From contig JALVOC010000057.1 of NCBI GenBank assembly GCA_027032075.1, positions 1 through 40,749 of the forward strand: DNA of 40,749 nucleotides. Direction: 5' to 3'. This document shows positions 19,730 to 29,528 of this stretch, piece by piece. The DNA comes from Chromatiales bacterium (GTDB lineage: Bacteria; Pseudomonadota; Gammaproteobacteria; UBA6429; Thiohalophilaceae). A program made the position numbers and the translations under genes. Within the stretch, counting starts at the first letter, position 1. The number at the start of each line of letters is the position of its first letter. Under the pieces are notes generated by a model. The model was given only the letters and a program-made list of their open reading frames with translations. It was not told the origin of the DNA and did no database searches.

Positions 19730-20746
19730 TTATTTCCCGGGTAAAAACCGTTTACAGGCCTGAAAAACGTCACCGGGTTCAATGGCCTTTATTCCCACAT
19801 CGGCATCGGCAAATTTTTCCGACTCGAGCACGGCATACTTTTCCGGCGGCATGAAAGGACCACAATCCTTCGCGTTGAGTCCGGAGAAAAGCGCTACGAT
19901 ATTCGTACCGACCGCTGCGGCAATATGCATCGGGCCGGTATTCGGCGTCACCAGCAGATCCATGCGTGCAATCGTGGCTTTATAACGTTCAAAATCCGGT
20001 GGTGGGGTAAACAACACACAGGCCGCACCACTTTGCGTCACGATTTTCTCCCCCAGATCTTTTTCATCCGGCAGCAAATCCATGATGATACGGGCATTGA
20101 TATTGTTTTCCCTGATATATGCAGCCAACAGACCGGCAAGTTCGGCAAAATATTCCGGCGGCCATTCGCGCAGATAATGCTGCCGGGTGCTGCGGAAACG
20201 TCCCTTGCGCAAACCACTGAAACTGGGGTGCATACCAATCACATAGGCATCCTTGCCAACCCCGCCGGCCGACAGCATCTTGTCGGCTTTTTCCCGCGCG
20301 GCATCGCTCACCGGCAGCCAGGCCCATTGGTGCGGAATTTTATCACCGGCGGCACGGCGCACCAGTTCAAGACAAAGCTCTGAATAGTGCAGCTGCTTGT
20401 TTGCCTCCTGCAGTTCAAACCGGCCGGTATTCAGCCCCTGATAAAACCTGTGATAACTTGGCTTCACTTCAAAGCAGAAAACCAGATTATATCCCTGTTG
20501 CAGAACCTGTTTTCTGATGTTCCTCCTGTGCCAGAAACCGAGCAGCGATTTCCGGTCATAGAGAAACAACCTGCTCAAACGTTGATCAAACCCTTTTAAC
20601 ACACGCTTTCCGTCAGGGCTGGTGATTACATGGATATCGGCTGCAGGATAAGCCTGTAAAATCGCCTTCAGCGCCGGGGTGATCATCACCACATCCCCGG
20701 CACGGCCGACCCGCACGACAAGTATCTTTTTAACCTTATGCGGCAT
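19730..20746 (-). CDS. GT9 family glycosyltransferase
   Basis: A 338-residue GT9 protein beginning KKILVVRVGRAGDVVMITPAL, a textbook family start. The C-terminal domain carries TPNTGPMHIAAAVGTNIVALF, with the Asn-Thr-Gly-Pro form of the donor motif. A middle insertion rich in Arg (RKGRFRSTRQHY, around 190) replaces the usual short linker. It lies in the five-gene minus-strand operon, 51 bp after the GT4 gene and 9 bp before the next GT9 gene. Function is limited to transferring an unknown sugar in LPS or a related glycan. Confidence 0.83.
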   Translation of the reverse strand: MPHKVKKILVVRVGRAGDVVMITPALKAILQAYPAADIHVITSPDGKRVLKGFDQRLSRLFLYDRKSLLGFWHRRNIRKQVLQQGYNLVFCFEVKPSYHRFYQGLNTGRFELQEANKQLHYSELCLELVRRAAGDKIPHQWAWLPVSDAAREKADKMLSAGGVGKDAYVIGMHPSFSGLRKGRFRSTRQHYLREWPPEYFAELAGLLAAYIRENNINARIIMDLLPDEKDLGEKIVTQSGAACVLFTPPPDFERYKATIARMDLLVTPNTGPMHIAAAVGTNIVALFSGLNAKDCGPFMPPEKYAVLESEKFADADVGIKAIEPGDVFQACKRFLPGK

Positions 20747-20797
20747 TCATACAATCTCTTTATTTAGCAGGACAAACACAGTAATCGGTAAACTTCT

Positions 20798-21904
20798 TCA
20801 GCCGTTTAGCAGCGTTCTGAATATCTGTTTCAACCTGGCAAAATGGGTGGTTTCCGAAAACAGGCTGTCTGCCTTTTGTTTACCCTGCGCTGCCAGTTTT
20901 TTCAATAATGCCTCGTCTTCGTAAAGCTGGCCGACCACTTTTGCCAACGCCCCGGCATTGCCAGGTTCGACCAGCATGCCGCTTTTTCCGTGCTCGATGA
21001 TTTCCGGGACACCACCTGCATCGGTACCGACGACCGCCACACCGGCACGCATCGCCTCGACCAGCACCAGGCCGAAGGTTTCACAATAGGTGGTCAGGAC
21101 AATCAAATCAAAACAGCCCATGACTTCCAGGGGCTCCCTGACAAACCCTTCGAATCTGAGATGATTTTGCAGACCATACTCCCTTGCCTTGTTTTTCAGA
21201 CGGTTAAAATAAGCTTCGTCCATCACATGGCCAATGATGGTGACAGAGATCTCCCTGCCTTCCTGCAGCAGCATCGCCAGGGCATCCAGCATGAGATGCT
21301 GGCCTTTTCCCTCCTCGATACGCCCAAACAGGGCGATATTGAGTTTGCGCCTTGCAAAGCCGGCATCTGCAAAAAAATGCCGGCAGCGCGCTGCCTTATG
21401 CTGCGGCGCCTCCACCCCAAGATAAAGCAGTTCAATCCTCTCCTGTGCGACTGGCAGATTTTTTTTCGCCTGTTGCAACATTACTTTTGTGGTGACGAGA
21501 AACTTGTCCAGCCGGCGGTAAAACCAGGCGTGAAAAATATCACGTTTGCTGCGGGTTATCCCCATATGCCGGCTGTAAACCAGTTTGAGCGGGCGGGCCG
21601 CCAGCGCTTTTGCCAGAGCGGCCAGGTTAAGATCCTTGCTCCAGTGAAAATGAAGAATATCCGCTTTCTCCTGCTGAATAATCTCCGCCAGTTTTTTTGC
21701 CCGAAAAAGAGGGAAGCTGTTTATCCCGGAATGCAGCACAAGGGGAGCGACACCAGCCTCTGTCAGTTTTTCCTCCAGCATGCCGTTCGCCGCCACAACC
21801 GCAGTACAATCGATGCCGCAGCTGCGCAGGTATTCAATCTCTCGCAAGGCATACAGCTCGAGCCCCCCACGGCCGGGCGATAAACAGAGTACGATTATCC
21901 TCAT
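20798..21904 (-). CDS. GT4 family glycosyltransferase
   Basis: A 368-residue GT-B enzyme of the GT4 (GT1-type retaining) family. The N-terminal acceptor domain starts MRIIVLCLSPGRGGLELYALRE, with the glycine-rich loop GRGGLE. The C-terminal donor domain has FGRIEEGKGQ, then the E-x7-E motif as E275-TFGLVLV-E283, followed by DAGGVPEIIEHGKSG. It probably adds a hexose to the LPS core or to O-chain. Its start overlaps the stop of the upstream GT9 gene by 4 bp (ATGA), which indicates translational coupling. It is the only GT4 gene in the cluster. Confidence 0.88.
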   Translation of the reverse strand: MRIIVLCLSPGRGGLELYALREIEYLRSCGIDCTAVVAANGMLEEKLTEAGVAPLVLHSGINSFPLFRAKKLAEIIQQEKADILHFHWSKDLNLAALAKALAARPLKLVYSRHMGITRSKRDIFHAWFYRRLDKFLVTTKVMLQQAKKNLPVAQERIELLYLGVEAPQHKAARCRHFFADAGFARRKLNIALFGRIEEGKGQHLMLDALAMLLQEGREISVTIIGHVMDEAYFNRLKNKAREYGLQNHLRFEGFVREPLEVMGCFDLIVLTTYCETFGLVLVEAMRAGVAVVGTDAGGVPEIIEHGKSGMLVEPGNAGALAKVVGQLYEDEALLKKLAAQGKQKADSLFSETTHFARLKQIFRTLLNG

Positions 21905-22914
21905 TCATCCTCTCTGTGCAGTATGGCCTTTACACTCGCCAGCACCTTTTGCACCGGCGGGATACTTCCATCGTATTCAAACACTGCGGCATGCCTGCCA
22001 TACCTGGGCCAGTATCGATAGGGAATGGTACAAAAAAAGATGCCGACTGTCGGGGTGTTTGCGGCAATCGCCAGATTCCGTATGCCGGTGTCGTTACAAA
22101 TCAGCAAGTCGGCACCTTTCAGCAGGCTGATGGTCGAATGCAGATCCGTTGCCTTCATTTCGCTGACGTTCGGCTTGTTCCGGTGCGGCGCGATAATTTC
22201 CTCAATCGATTCCCACTCCGCAACGCCTTCGAGTACCAGATGTTCATGTTGCGGGTACATTACCGCCAGTTCACCCAGCAGGCGGGAAAAATGATCGGCC
22301 GGCCAGCACTTTTCCGCAGTGGAGGCACTGGGGAAATAAACGATACAGGGTTTTTCCCGCTGCAGCGGTTCCTCCGTCAAACTGAAATCGGGCGGATAAC
22401 GGGTTGCACACCCCAGCAGATGAAGCATATCGAGCATGGTATCCGCTTCAAACCTGAAATCGGAGCGCAGCACGGCTGCATCATAAATCAGGTGGCGCTG
22501 CATTGCGCGGTAAGGAAAACCGATCTTGAAACCCGCAGGATTCAACAGGCACAGCCAGAAAGAACGCGAGGTGGCAGCCAGATCAAAGAGCAGGTCGTGA
22601 TACCCCAGCTCTTTCATCCGTTTGATTTGTTCACGCCTGGAAACCGAACGCTGATCGCTGCCATAGACGGTATGGACACGATCCACCATGTCCCGTGGCG
22701 CTCCGTATGTATAGTTGCTTACCAGGCTGAGTGTAATCGAGGCAGCGGGAAAGTGCCTGCGTAATTCCACAATAAACGCCCTCAGCAGAACCATATCACC
22801 CAGAGCGGCATGACGGACCACTGCGATGCTTTTGATTTCCTGCGGTTTCAATGCCGCTATTTTCTGCCGGGCCTTGTTCGATGCCCAGGCACCGCGTTCA
22901 AACCATAATTTCAT
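21901..22914 (-). CDS. GT9 family glycosyltransferase
   Basis: A 337-residue GT9 protein with a basic N-terminal extension of about 25 residues (FERGAWASNKARQKI) before IKSIAVVRHAALGDMVLLRAF. The nucleotide-sugar motif is CNDTGIRNLAIAANTPTVG, where Arg replaces the usual Met/His after the Gly. The segment FPSASTAEKCWPADHFSRL stands for the family's phosphate-binding loop. It is the first gene of the minus-strand operon of five, divergent from another GT9 gene across 72 bp, and coupled by a 4-bp overlap to the GT4 gene. The sugar specificity is unknown. Confidence 0.82.
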   Translation of the reverse strand: MKLWFERGAWASNKARQKIAALKPQEIKSIAVVRHAALGDMVLLRAFIVELRRHFPAASITLSLVSNYTYGAPRDMVDRVHTVYGSDQRSVSRREQIKRMKELGYHDLLFDLAATSRSFWLCLLNPAGFKIGFPYRAMQRHLIYDAAVLRSDFRFEADTMLDMLHLLGCATRYPPDFSLTEEPLQREKPCIVYFPSASTAEKCWPADHFSRLLGELAVMYPQHEHLVLEGVAEWESIEEIIAPHRNKPNVSEMKATDLHSTISLLKGADLLICNDTGIRNLAIAANTPTVGIFFCTIPYRYWPRYGRHAAVFEYDGSIPPVQKVLASVKAILHREDE

Positions 22915-22986
22915 CGTTAAACCGATTCGTGCTTATTTTCGTCCGCATATGATACTTTCCCGCCAACTGGTAATATAATCAATTCG
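22915..22986. promoter_or_regulatory. divergent promoter region between two GT9 genes
   Basis: This 72-bp AT-rich gap must hold the promoters for both directions. A perfect TATAAT lies at 22974-22979 on the plus strand, only 7 bp before the ATG at 22987, with no good ribosome binding site between. If it is the -10 box, the transcript would be nearly leaderless. No convincing -35 box was found for either strand. Confidence 0.35.
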
Positions 22987-24015
22987 ATGAAGACCGTGCC
23001 AGAAAAAATTCTCGTCGTCCGCAACGATAAACTGGGTGACTTTATGCTCAGTTACCCGTGTTTCGACCTGTTGAAGCAATACCTGCCGGATACGGAAATC
23101 CATGCCCTGGTGCAGGCCTATACCAAACCAATGGCCGGTTTGTGCAAATCAATCGACCGCGTACAGATCGATCCCGGAAAGGCAGCGGGCTTCAAAGGCA
23201 TCCTGAGTCTGGCACGGGCACTACGTCAAGAAAAATATGATGCAGTGATCACCCTCTATTCAACAACACGTATCGGTCTGGCTTTGTTACTGGCAGGGAT
23301 CCCCTACCGGCTGGCACCGGCCACCAAGCTGGCGCAATTATTCTACAATAAACGGCTGAAACAACGCCGCTCCCGCTCCCTCAGGCCGGAATATCTTTAT
23401 AACCGCGATCTTGCAGAAAAATTCCTGCAAGACTGGCAGATCCCGTTAACGGATTATCCCTCTCCCCCCTATCTTGAATTCGGGCAGGAGGAGATACAAA
23501 CCTTGCGTGATGATTTTTTTCGTCAACACCATGTCCCGCCTGCCAGTAAACTGGTTTTTATCCATCCCGGCAGCGGCGGTTCCGCCAACAATCTGAGCGT
23601 TGCACAATTCGCCCGGCTGGCACAGCACTTGACCGGCTCCACACCGTGGCGCCTGGTGATCACCGCCGGTCCGGGAGAAGAACAACAGGCCCGGCAACTG
23701 GCCAGACTGACGGAAGCATTACATCCCATCGTTTATATCTCGCAACAGGGCCTGCCAGCGTTCAGCCGCCTGCTGGCCCTGGCCGACGTGTTTATCAGCG
23801 GTTCCACCGGTCCTTTGCATATTGCCGGCGCCCTCGACCGGCCAACAGCCGGATTCTATACACGGCGCCGCTCGGCCACCTCGCTGCGCTGGCAGACACT
23901 CAACAGCGAAGCGCGGCGCCTGGCATTCTCTCCACCCGAAGAAGCAGAAACCGAAGACATGAGCCAGGTCGATATTCCGTCTGCGGCCGAAGTGATCAGC
24001 CGGAAATTTTTATAA
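22987..24015 (+). CDS. GT9 family glycosyltransferase
   Basis: A 342-residue GT9 protein, beginning KILVVRNDKLGDFMLSYPCF. The C-terminal domain has FIHPGSGGSANNLSVAQFA and the donor motif SGSTGPLHIAGALDRP, the Ser-Thr-Gly-Pro form seen in a distinct LPS glycosyltransferase subgroup, followed by YTRRRSATSLRW. It stands alone on the plus strand between two minus-strand operons, and its last 6 bp overlap the end of the convergent GT2 gene. It probably acts on the LPS core; heptose transfer is possible but unproven. Confidence 0.84.
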   Translation: MKTVPEKILVVRNDKLGDFMLSYPCFDLLKQYLPDTEIHALVQAYTKPMAGLCKSIDRVQIDPGKAAGFKGILSLARALRQEKYDAVITLYSTTRIGLALLLAGIPYRLAPATKLAQLFYNKRLKQRRSRSLRPEYLYNRDLAEKFLQDWQIPLTDYPSPPYLEFGQEEIQTLRDDFFRQHHVPPASKLVFIHPGSGGSANNLSVAQFARLAQHLTGSTPWRLVITAGPGEEQQARQLARLTEALHPIVYISQQGLPAFSRLLALADVFISGSTGPLHIAGALDRPTAGFYTRRRSATSLRWQTLNSEARRLAFSPPEEAETEDMSQVDIPSAAEVISRKFL

Positions 24016-24789
24016 CGCCGGCGGTGGTGGCTGATAACGCCGCCACAGTTCGGCGTATTTAACAAAGGTAGAATGAGCGGACAGCAACGCCAGCAACAAA
24101 CCCTGTCTGCCATCCAGAAAACCTGCACGCAACAGATACATCTTGAGAAAACAACCCGCCGCATGCACACCCCCCTGCCAGAGCGAGGCCTTCCTGCCGG
24201 CGGCATAACGCTGCTCGGCCCATTCCGCGGCATAACGCGCCGACTTGACCAGATAGTGCTCCACATCCCGGTAGGTAAAATGCAGCAGATCACCTTTCAG
24301 CCTGACCGTTTGTATCTCAGGGGCAAAACTCAGTTTTTCATGTACCCGCTGTGAGCCGTATTGCGCCTTGTTACGCGGATACAAACGCACCTTGTATGCC
24401 GGATACCAGCCACTGTGGCGGATAAAACGGCCAAAACACCATGGCAGGATCGGCAGCGCATACGCCCGCGTCTGGTTGTTTTCGCGCAAGACCGCCTGGA
24501 TAGACTGTTTCAGCTCGGCAGTGACACGCTCATCGGCATCGATCATCAACACCCAGTCCGAGGTTGCCTTTGCCTGCGCCCGCTGGCGCTGCACACCGTA
24601 ACCTTGCCAGTCCTCTTCGATATAGGTTCTGTCGGTATATTCACGGGCAATAGCCAGGGTCGCATCGCTGCTGCCCGAGTCGAGCACAACGATTTCATCT
24701 GCCCAGCGAACCGACTCGAGACAATCCCTGAGAACAGCGGCCTCGTTCCTGACAATCAATACCGCCGATAATGTTGCTTTTGCCGTCAT
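24010..24789 (-). CDS. GT2 family glycosyltransferase, WaaE/KdtX-like
   Basis: A 259-residue GT-A enzyme that matches the WaaE/KdtX group, known to add beta-1,4-glucose to the first core heptose. It starts SAVLIVRNEAAVLRDCLESV, then VVLDSGSSDAT, the D84-A-D86 metal-binding motif in LMIDADERV, and the group-specific segments YGVQRQRA, GWYPAYKVRLYPR and VHEKL. Two C-terminal hydrophobic stretches suggest membrane association. Its start overlaps the waaL stop by 4 bp and it ends the long minus-strand operon that begins at or before ilvE. Specificity for glucose on heptose I is inferred from the group. Confidence 0.88.
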   Translation of the reverse strand: MTAKATLSAVLIVRNEAAVLRDCLESVRWADEIVVLDSGSSDATLAIAREYTDRTYIEEDWQGYGVQRQRAQAKATSDWVLMIDADERVTAELKQSIQAVLRENNQTRAYALPILPWCFGRFIRHSGWYPAYKVRLYPRNKAQYGSQRVHEKLSFAPEIQTVRLKGDLLHFTYRDVEHYLVKSARYAAEWAEQRYAAGRKASLWQGGVHAAGCFLKMYLLRAGFLDGRQGLLLALLSAHSTFVKYAELWRRYQPPPPAL

Positions 24790-26072
24790 GCTTCGGCTCT
24801 CGCCGTTTCCCTGAGGTGCCAGGAATAGAATACAGCGAGAAACAGCAGATTTATCGCAACAAAATTACCCTTGATAAAGGTTGCCGCCTCGGTGATTGAA
24901 AAAATGCTGATCGCAATGATGTGTATCATCCCCATTAACGCGGTATGCGGACTTTGTTTGCGGGTTTTGAAAAAAACATACAAAGGATAATAGAGCAACA
25001 GCAGCATCACCACCATGCCGAGAATACCGCGTGACGCCAGGGTTTCCATATAAGCACTGTGCGGATGGCCGTGATTATTGACAGCAGGGTGAACCATCCC
25101 CTTGTCGATATATTTCTGCATCGCCTGATTATAGTTGCCCCGGCCAACACCGAACAGCGGTGACTCCCTGAACAAATACCAGCTGCCGCGCCACATCTCG
25201 AGACGAATACCGATACTCGAGTTCGCCAGCTTTTTTTCATGTGCCGGATCTTTTTCGGTAAAATAACTGATGAACTGATCCTCGGCAGTGATGATTCTTT
25301 GCTTCACTTTACTGGTCGTTGCCAGAATACCCGCCGTGGCGATCATCACGACAAACAACCCCACGATGAATTTCCTGTTGCGGTTATAGTAGAACAGCAC
25401 CATCATGGTCAAGACGACAAAAGCCAGGTAGGCGCTGCGCGCCCACGAATTGGCCACCGCATACAAGCCCAGGAGAATAAACAGGGACAAAACCAGCTTG
25501 CGCCGCAATGTCATCCCAATCACCTGCATGGCCGGCAGCAGCAAGGCGATCATCAGAATGCCGACCGGCCCGAGGAATAAGGGACCATAAATACCGTTTG
25601 TGCGCCGCATCTTCTGCGAATAGGGGGTGAGCTTCTCGTAGAGGGCGCCATCCATGAGATACAATTCATAGATACCCCATATGCCAAGCATGATCACACC
25701 CGCGATCAAACCATACAGCAGGGCTCTGCCCGCCAGTGGTATTTGCCGCAGCATCAGATAAATCGGGATGATCGCGAGGAACCGCAGTTCCAGTCCCACC
25801 CAAGTGGTTTGCTCTTTGCTCCAGCCATTTGCCAGGGCGGTGATGATAAAGACAGCGAAATAGGCAAACAGCACCCACAACCAGACTTTCTCCTCCCGCA
25901 ACAGCTTGTCACCGCGGCGGGCAAACAGATAATAGAGCGAAAAGAGAAACAACAGCGCAAAAATACCGCTGATCCAGTGCCGCACAAAGGTTCCGGCGAG
26001 AGGAAACAGAAACAGCAGGAGCAGTACAGCGTTATCGGTTTTCAACCACGGTTTGTTTAACATGGGATTCAT
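24786..26072 (-). CDS. waaL: O-antigen ligase family protein (WaaL-like)
   Basis: A 428-residue integral membrane protein with about 10-12 predicted helices and one large periplasmic loop, the Wzy_C plan. It is expected to join O-antigen or another undecaprenyl-linked glycan to lipid A-core at the periplasmic face. The loop contains GVGRGNYNQAM and the conserved His region NNHGHPHSAYMETLASRG (H334, H336, H338), which matches the ligase active-site region. The ATG at 26072 directly follows the waaF stop (TGA then ATG), and a second ATG at 26063 is in frame. Location between waaF and a WaaE-like gene favours ligase over O-antigen polymerase, but the two families overlap in sequence. Confidence 0.85.
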   Translation of the reverse strand: MNPMLNKPWLKTDNAVLLLLFLFPLAGTFVRHWISGIFALLFLFSLYYLFARRGDKLLREEKVWLWVLFAYFAVFIITALANGWSKEQTTWVGLELRFLAIIPIYLMLRQIPLAGRALLYGLIAGVIMLGIWGIYELYLMDGALYEKLTPYSQKMRRTNGIYGPLFLGPVGILMIALLLPAMQVIGMTLRRKLVLSLFILLGLYAVANSWARSAYLAFVVLTMMVLFYYNRNRKFIVGLFVVMIATAGILATTSKVKQRIITAEDQFISYFTEKDPAHEKKLANSSIGIRLEMWRGSWYLFRESPLFGVGRGNYNQAMQKYIDKGMVHPAVNNHGHPHSAYMETLASRGILGMVVMLLLLYYPLYVFFKTRKQSPHTALMGMIHIIAISIFSITEAATFIKGNFVAINLLFLAVFYSWHLRETARAEA

Positions 26073-27092
26073 TCAGTCGATTAAATAACCAAGAACATCC
26101 TCTACACTTATTTTATACAGACAGTCGGTATGTCCCAGCGGACACTCCCGCTTGAAACAGGGGCTGCATTCCATCCCCCGGTATACCACTGCGGCATCTG
26201 CCGACAAAGGTGGTGTATAGCCGGGGCTGGATGAACCATAGATGGCGACCACCTTTGTGCCACTGGCACAGGCAACGTGCATCAGACCGGAATCATTGGT
26301 CACCACGCTGTCACACAAGGCGATGAGATCAACCACGTCCGGCAAAAGCGTGCGGCCGCAGAGATTGGCGATTCCTGTATTGTCAGCCGCAATCACACTG
26401 CCCGCCTGTGCATCGTTTTCCGATCCGAAGACCCACACCTGGAATCCCAGCGCCACCAGCCTGGCCGCAAGATCCCGGTAATACGGCACGGGCCACTGCT
26501 TGGCCGAACCGTATTCCGCCCCTGGCATCATGCCAATGACGGGCTTGCCGGTATGCAAACCGAGTTTCTCCAACAAACGGGATTGGTTGTCGTTGTCAAT
26601 CACCAGCCGGGGATAGGGAACCGCTGGCGGTTGTACTGCCTCAGCGGGCAAACCCAGCGCCACCTGGCGTTGCACTGTTTGGGTCAACACCTGTTTATCC
26701 AACGAACGCATATCGTTGATCACACCGTAGCGCATCTCCCCGCGGTAACCGGTGCGTTGCGGAATTGCCGCAAAAAACGGCACCAGCGCGGCCTTGAAAG
26801 AGCGGGGAATGACAATCGCCCGGCGATAGCGTTTGGCGCGCAAACGCCGGCCAATACGATAACGCTTCAACAGTGCAAGTTCACCATGCCTCAACGGTAA
26901 GCTTATCGCCTCGTTGACCTCTGGCATGCGTGACAATAAAGGCAGCGACCATTGCGGTGCCAGCACATCGATGCCTACCGCGGGATTATGCTGTTTCAGG
27001 GTGAGAAAAAGACTCTGGGCCATCACCATATCCCCCACCCAGGCCGGCCCGACGATGAGGATACGTTCTGCGTTAACCTCGCCAGCCGCCAC
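26073..27092 (-). CDS. waaF: ADP-heptose:LPS heptosyltransferase II WaaF
   Basis: A 339-residue GT9 enzyme that adds the second L-glycero-D-manno-heptose to the inner core, using the ADP-heptose made by HldE and HldD encoded just upstream. Diagnostic segments are RILIVGPAWVGDMVMAQSLF, MMPGAEYGSAKQWP, TNDSGLMHVACASG and YGSSSPGYTPPLS. The C-terminal CSPCFKRECPLGHTDCL is typical of WaaF. The only plausible start is a GTG at 27092 immediately after the hldD stop (TAA then GTG), with no clear ribosome binding site, so translation probably depends on coupling to hldD. Confidence 0.94.
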   Translation of the reverse strand: MAAGEVNAERILIVGPAWVGDMVMAQSLFLTLKQHNPAVGIDVLAPQWSLPLLSRMPEVNEAISLPLRHGELALLKRYRIGRRLRAKRYRRAIVIPRSFKAALVPFFAAIPQRTGYRGEMRYGVINDMRSLDKQVLTQTVQRQVALGLPAEAVQPPAVPYPRLVIDNDNQSRLLEKLGLHTGKPVIGMMPGAEYGSAKQWPVPYYRDLAARLVALGFQVWVFGSENDAQAGSVIAADNTGIANLCGRTLLPDVVDLIALCDSVVTNDSGLMHVACASGTKVVAIYGSSSPGYTPPLSADAAVVYRGMECSPCFKRECPLGHTDCLYKISVEDVLGYLID

Positions 27093-28037
27093 TTATTTAT
27101 GCAACCAGTCCATGTATTCCCTGACCCCTTCTTCCACCGACTTGAACGGGGCATCGTAACCGGCAGCCCGCAGCCTGCCGATGTCTGCTTCAGTGAAACT
27201 CTGGTAGCGGCCCTTGAGATGCTCCGGAAAGGGGATGTATTCGATCTCGCCCTTGCCGTGCCAGGCAATCACCGCCCGCGCCACATCATTAAATGGCTGA
27301 CTGCGGCCGGTGCCCAGGTTGAAGATACCCGACTTCTCCGGGTGCTCCATGAACCACAGGTTGACGGCAACCGTATCCCCCACATAGACGAAATCCCGGC
27401 GCTGCTCGCCGTTGCCATAACCATCACAGCCTTCAAACAATTTCGCCTTGCCATTTTCATCTATCTGGTTGTTGACATGAAATGCCACACTGGACATGGT
27501 GCCCTTGTGTTGCTCACGCGGTCCATAGACATTGAAATAGCGAAAACCGACTATCTGGCTTTTTGCCCCGGGCAGGATCCGGCGCACATACTGGTCGAAG
27601 AGAAACTTGGAGTAGCCGTACATGTTGAGCGGCTCCTCATATTCACGCTCTTCCCTGAAAACACTGCCGCCACCATAGACGGAAGCAGAAGAGGCGTACA
27701 GATAGGCAATCCCCCGCGCCAGGCAGTAATGCAGTAACGACTTTGAGTATTCATAGTTGTTGCGCATCATGAATTTGCCGTCCCACTCGGTGGTGCTGGA
27801 ACAGGCGCCTTCGTGAAACACCGCCTCGACCTTGTCTGCAAACCGTTCACCGGCCTGTACCCGCGCAATGAACTCTTCCTTGTCCATGTAGTCGGCGATT
27901 TCACAATCGGCGATGTTCTTGAATTTAACCCCGTTGCTCAGATTATCGACCACCAGAATATCGCTGCAGCCGCGGTTATTCAGTTCCTTGACGATATTAC
28001 TGCCGATAAACCCGGCTCCACCCGTGACAATGATCAT
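27093..28037 (-). CDS. hldD: ADP-L-glycero-D-manno-heptose 6-epimerase HldD
   Basis: A 314-residue short-chain dehydrogenase/reductase epimerase that converts ADP-D,D-heptose to ADP-L,D-heptose, the donor for heptosyltransferases. The N-terminal NADP-binding loop [12 protein letters not shown], the YGYSKFLFD catalytic Tyr-x3-Lys, and the [10 protein letters not shown] and [14 protein letters not shown] segments are intact. The ATG at 28037 has GAGG 7 bases upstream. It follows hldE by 15 bp and abuts waaF, forming an ADP-heptose synthesis and use operon. Assignment is secure. Confidence 0.97.
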   Translation of the reverse strand: MIIVTGGAGFIGSNIVKELNNRGCSDILVVDNLSNGVKFKNIADCEIADYMDKEEFIARVQAGERFADKVEAVFHEGACSSTTEWDGKFMMRNNYEYSKSLLHYCLARGIAYLYASSASVYGGGSVFREEREYEEPLNMYGYSKFLFDQYVRRILPGAKSQIVGFRYFNVYGPREQHKGTMSSVAFHVNNQIDENGKAKLFEGCDGYGNGEQRRDFVYVGDTVAVNLWFMEHPEKSGIFNLGTGRSQPFNDVARAVIAWHGKGEIEYIPFPEHLKGRYQSFTEADIGRLRAAGYDAPFKSVEEGVREYMDWLHK

Positions 28038-28052
28038 TGACTTACCTCAAAC

Positions 28053-29477
28053 CTATTTTTCCAGAATGTTCTTGATGATCTCTGTGGTGGAATGGCCTTC
28101 GATATAATCGAGTATTTTCACCTCACCACCCGTTTTCACAACGCACTCGCCACCTGCCACATCTTCCGCCGAGTAATCACCACCCTTCACCAGCAGGTTG
28201 GGCAGCACTGCACAGATCAAACGCTGCGGTGTGTCCTCACTGAAGGGCACCACCCAATCAACGCATTCGAGCGCCGCCAGCACTGCCATGCGCCGCTCCA
28301 GTGAATTGATCGGCCGCTCACTCCCCTTGAGGCGTTTTACCGAGGCATCGTCATTGACCGCGATGATCAGGCGATCACCCAGCCTGGCAGCCTCTTGCAG
28401 GTAAGCGACGTGGCCGGGATGAAGAATATCGAAACAACCATTGGTCATCACGACGGTTTCACCATGGCTTTTCGCGTCTTCCACCAGTTTGATCAGTTGT
28501 GCCTCGCTGACCACGCCACGCTCCACCGGCTGTTGACGCCGGATTGCCGCACGCAGCTCGATGGCGCTCACCGTTGCAGTTCCCAGCTTACTCACCACCA
28601 CGCCGGCACCCAGGTTGGCGAGTGCGGTCGCCTCCGGCAAGGGATCCCCCGCCGCCAGCGCTGTGGCCAGCACCGAGATCACCGTGTCGCCGGCGCCGGT
28701 GACGTCGTACACCTCCTGCGCCTGGGTTGGCAGATGCAGCGGTGCGGCGTCCCGTTGCAGCAGGGTCATACCGCGTTCGGAACGGGTCACCAGCAGGGCG
28801 GTCAAATCGATACTCCGCAGCAAGTTACTGCCCTTCTCCACGACCTCCTCATCCGTATGACAGGGCCCGACCACCGCCTCGAATTCGCTCATGTTCGGGG
28901 TGATCAGGGTGGCGCCACGATATGCTTCAAAATCATCGCCTTTGGGATCGATGAGCACCGGAATGGCCTGTTGCCGCGCTGCCTGGATAAATGACTGGAT
29001 GTCACGCAGCGTGCCCTTGCCATAGTCGGACAACACCACTGCTCCGGCATGGGACAACTGCCGCTGGAAACGCCTCATCAGGGAGGCGCCGTCATAACGA
29101 CTGAAACCGTCCTCGAAATCGAGCCGGATCAATTGCTGGTGCCGGCTCAATACCCGCAACTTGGTCACCGTGGCGCTGTCGGCCACCGACTCGAAATCAC
29201 ATTCCACCCCACGGGAACCCAGAATCTCACTCAATGCATCACGCGCCTCGTCCTCACCGGTGAGGCCGATTACCGTAGCACGTGCGCCGAGCGCGGCAAC
29301 ATTAAGCGCGACGTTACCTGCGCCACCCGGCCGTTCTTCGGCATCACCCACCCGTACCACCGGCACCGGTGCTTCAGGGGAAATACGTGAGGTATCACCG
29401 TGCCAGTAACGATCCAGCATCAGATCACCGACCACCAGCACACGCGCATTCTCAAATGAAGGGAGTTCCTGTTTCAT
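28053..29477 (-). CDS. hldE: bifunctional heptose 7-phosphate kinase / heptose 1-phosphate adenylyltransferase HldE
   Basis: A 474-residue bifunctional enzyme of ADP-heptose synthesis. Residues about 1-318 are a PfkB/ribokinase-type kinase, starting [20 protein letters not shown], with [17 protein letters not shown] and the catalytic [11 protein letters not shown] loop. Residues about 340-474 are a nucleotidyltransferase with [16 protein letters not shown] (the HxGH motif) and KVKRLKG-type residues ([13 protein letters not shown]). Length and domain order equal those of E. coli HldE (477 residues). The ATG at 29477 gives the family start; a TTG 24 bases upstream is less likely. It lies upstream of hldD and waaF in the same operon. 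Confidence 0.97.
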   Translation of the reverse strand: MKQELPSFENARVLVVGDLMLDRYWHGDTSRISPEAPVPVVRVGDAEERPGGAGNVALNVAALGARATVIGLTGEDEARDALSEILGSRGVECDFESVADSATVTKLRVLSRHQQLIRLDFEDGFSRYDGASLMRRFQRQLSHAGAVVLSDYGKGTLRDIQSFIQAARQQAIPVLIDPKGDDFEAYRGATLITPNMSEFEAVVGPCHTDEEVVEKGSNLLRSIDLTALLVTRSERGMTLLQRDAAPLHLPTQAQEVYDVTGAGDTVISVLATALAAGDPLPEATALANLGAGVVVSKLGTATVSAIELRAAIRRQQPVERGVVSEAQLIKLVEDAKSHGETVVMTNGCFDILHPGHVAYLQEAARLGDRLIIAVNDDASVKRLKGSERPINSLERRMAVLAALECVDWVVPFSEDTPQRLICAVLPNLLVKGGDYSAEDVAGGECVVKTGGEVKILDYIEGHSTTEIIKNILEK

Positions 29478-29528
29478 GATAAAAATCTGTTCGAGGCGCA
29501 ACCGCTCAGGATTTGCTCGCGGCCTTCT

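Noticed and set aside
17538-22914. Glycosyltransferase cluster as a horizontally acquired island
   Set aside because: No integrase, insertion sequence, tRNA or attachment repeat borders it and the codon style is not obviously different by eye; a compositional analysis would be needed.
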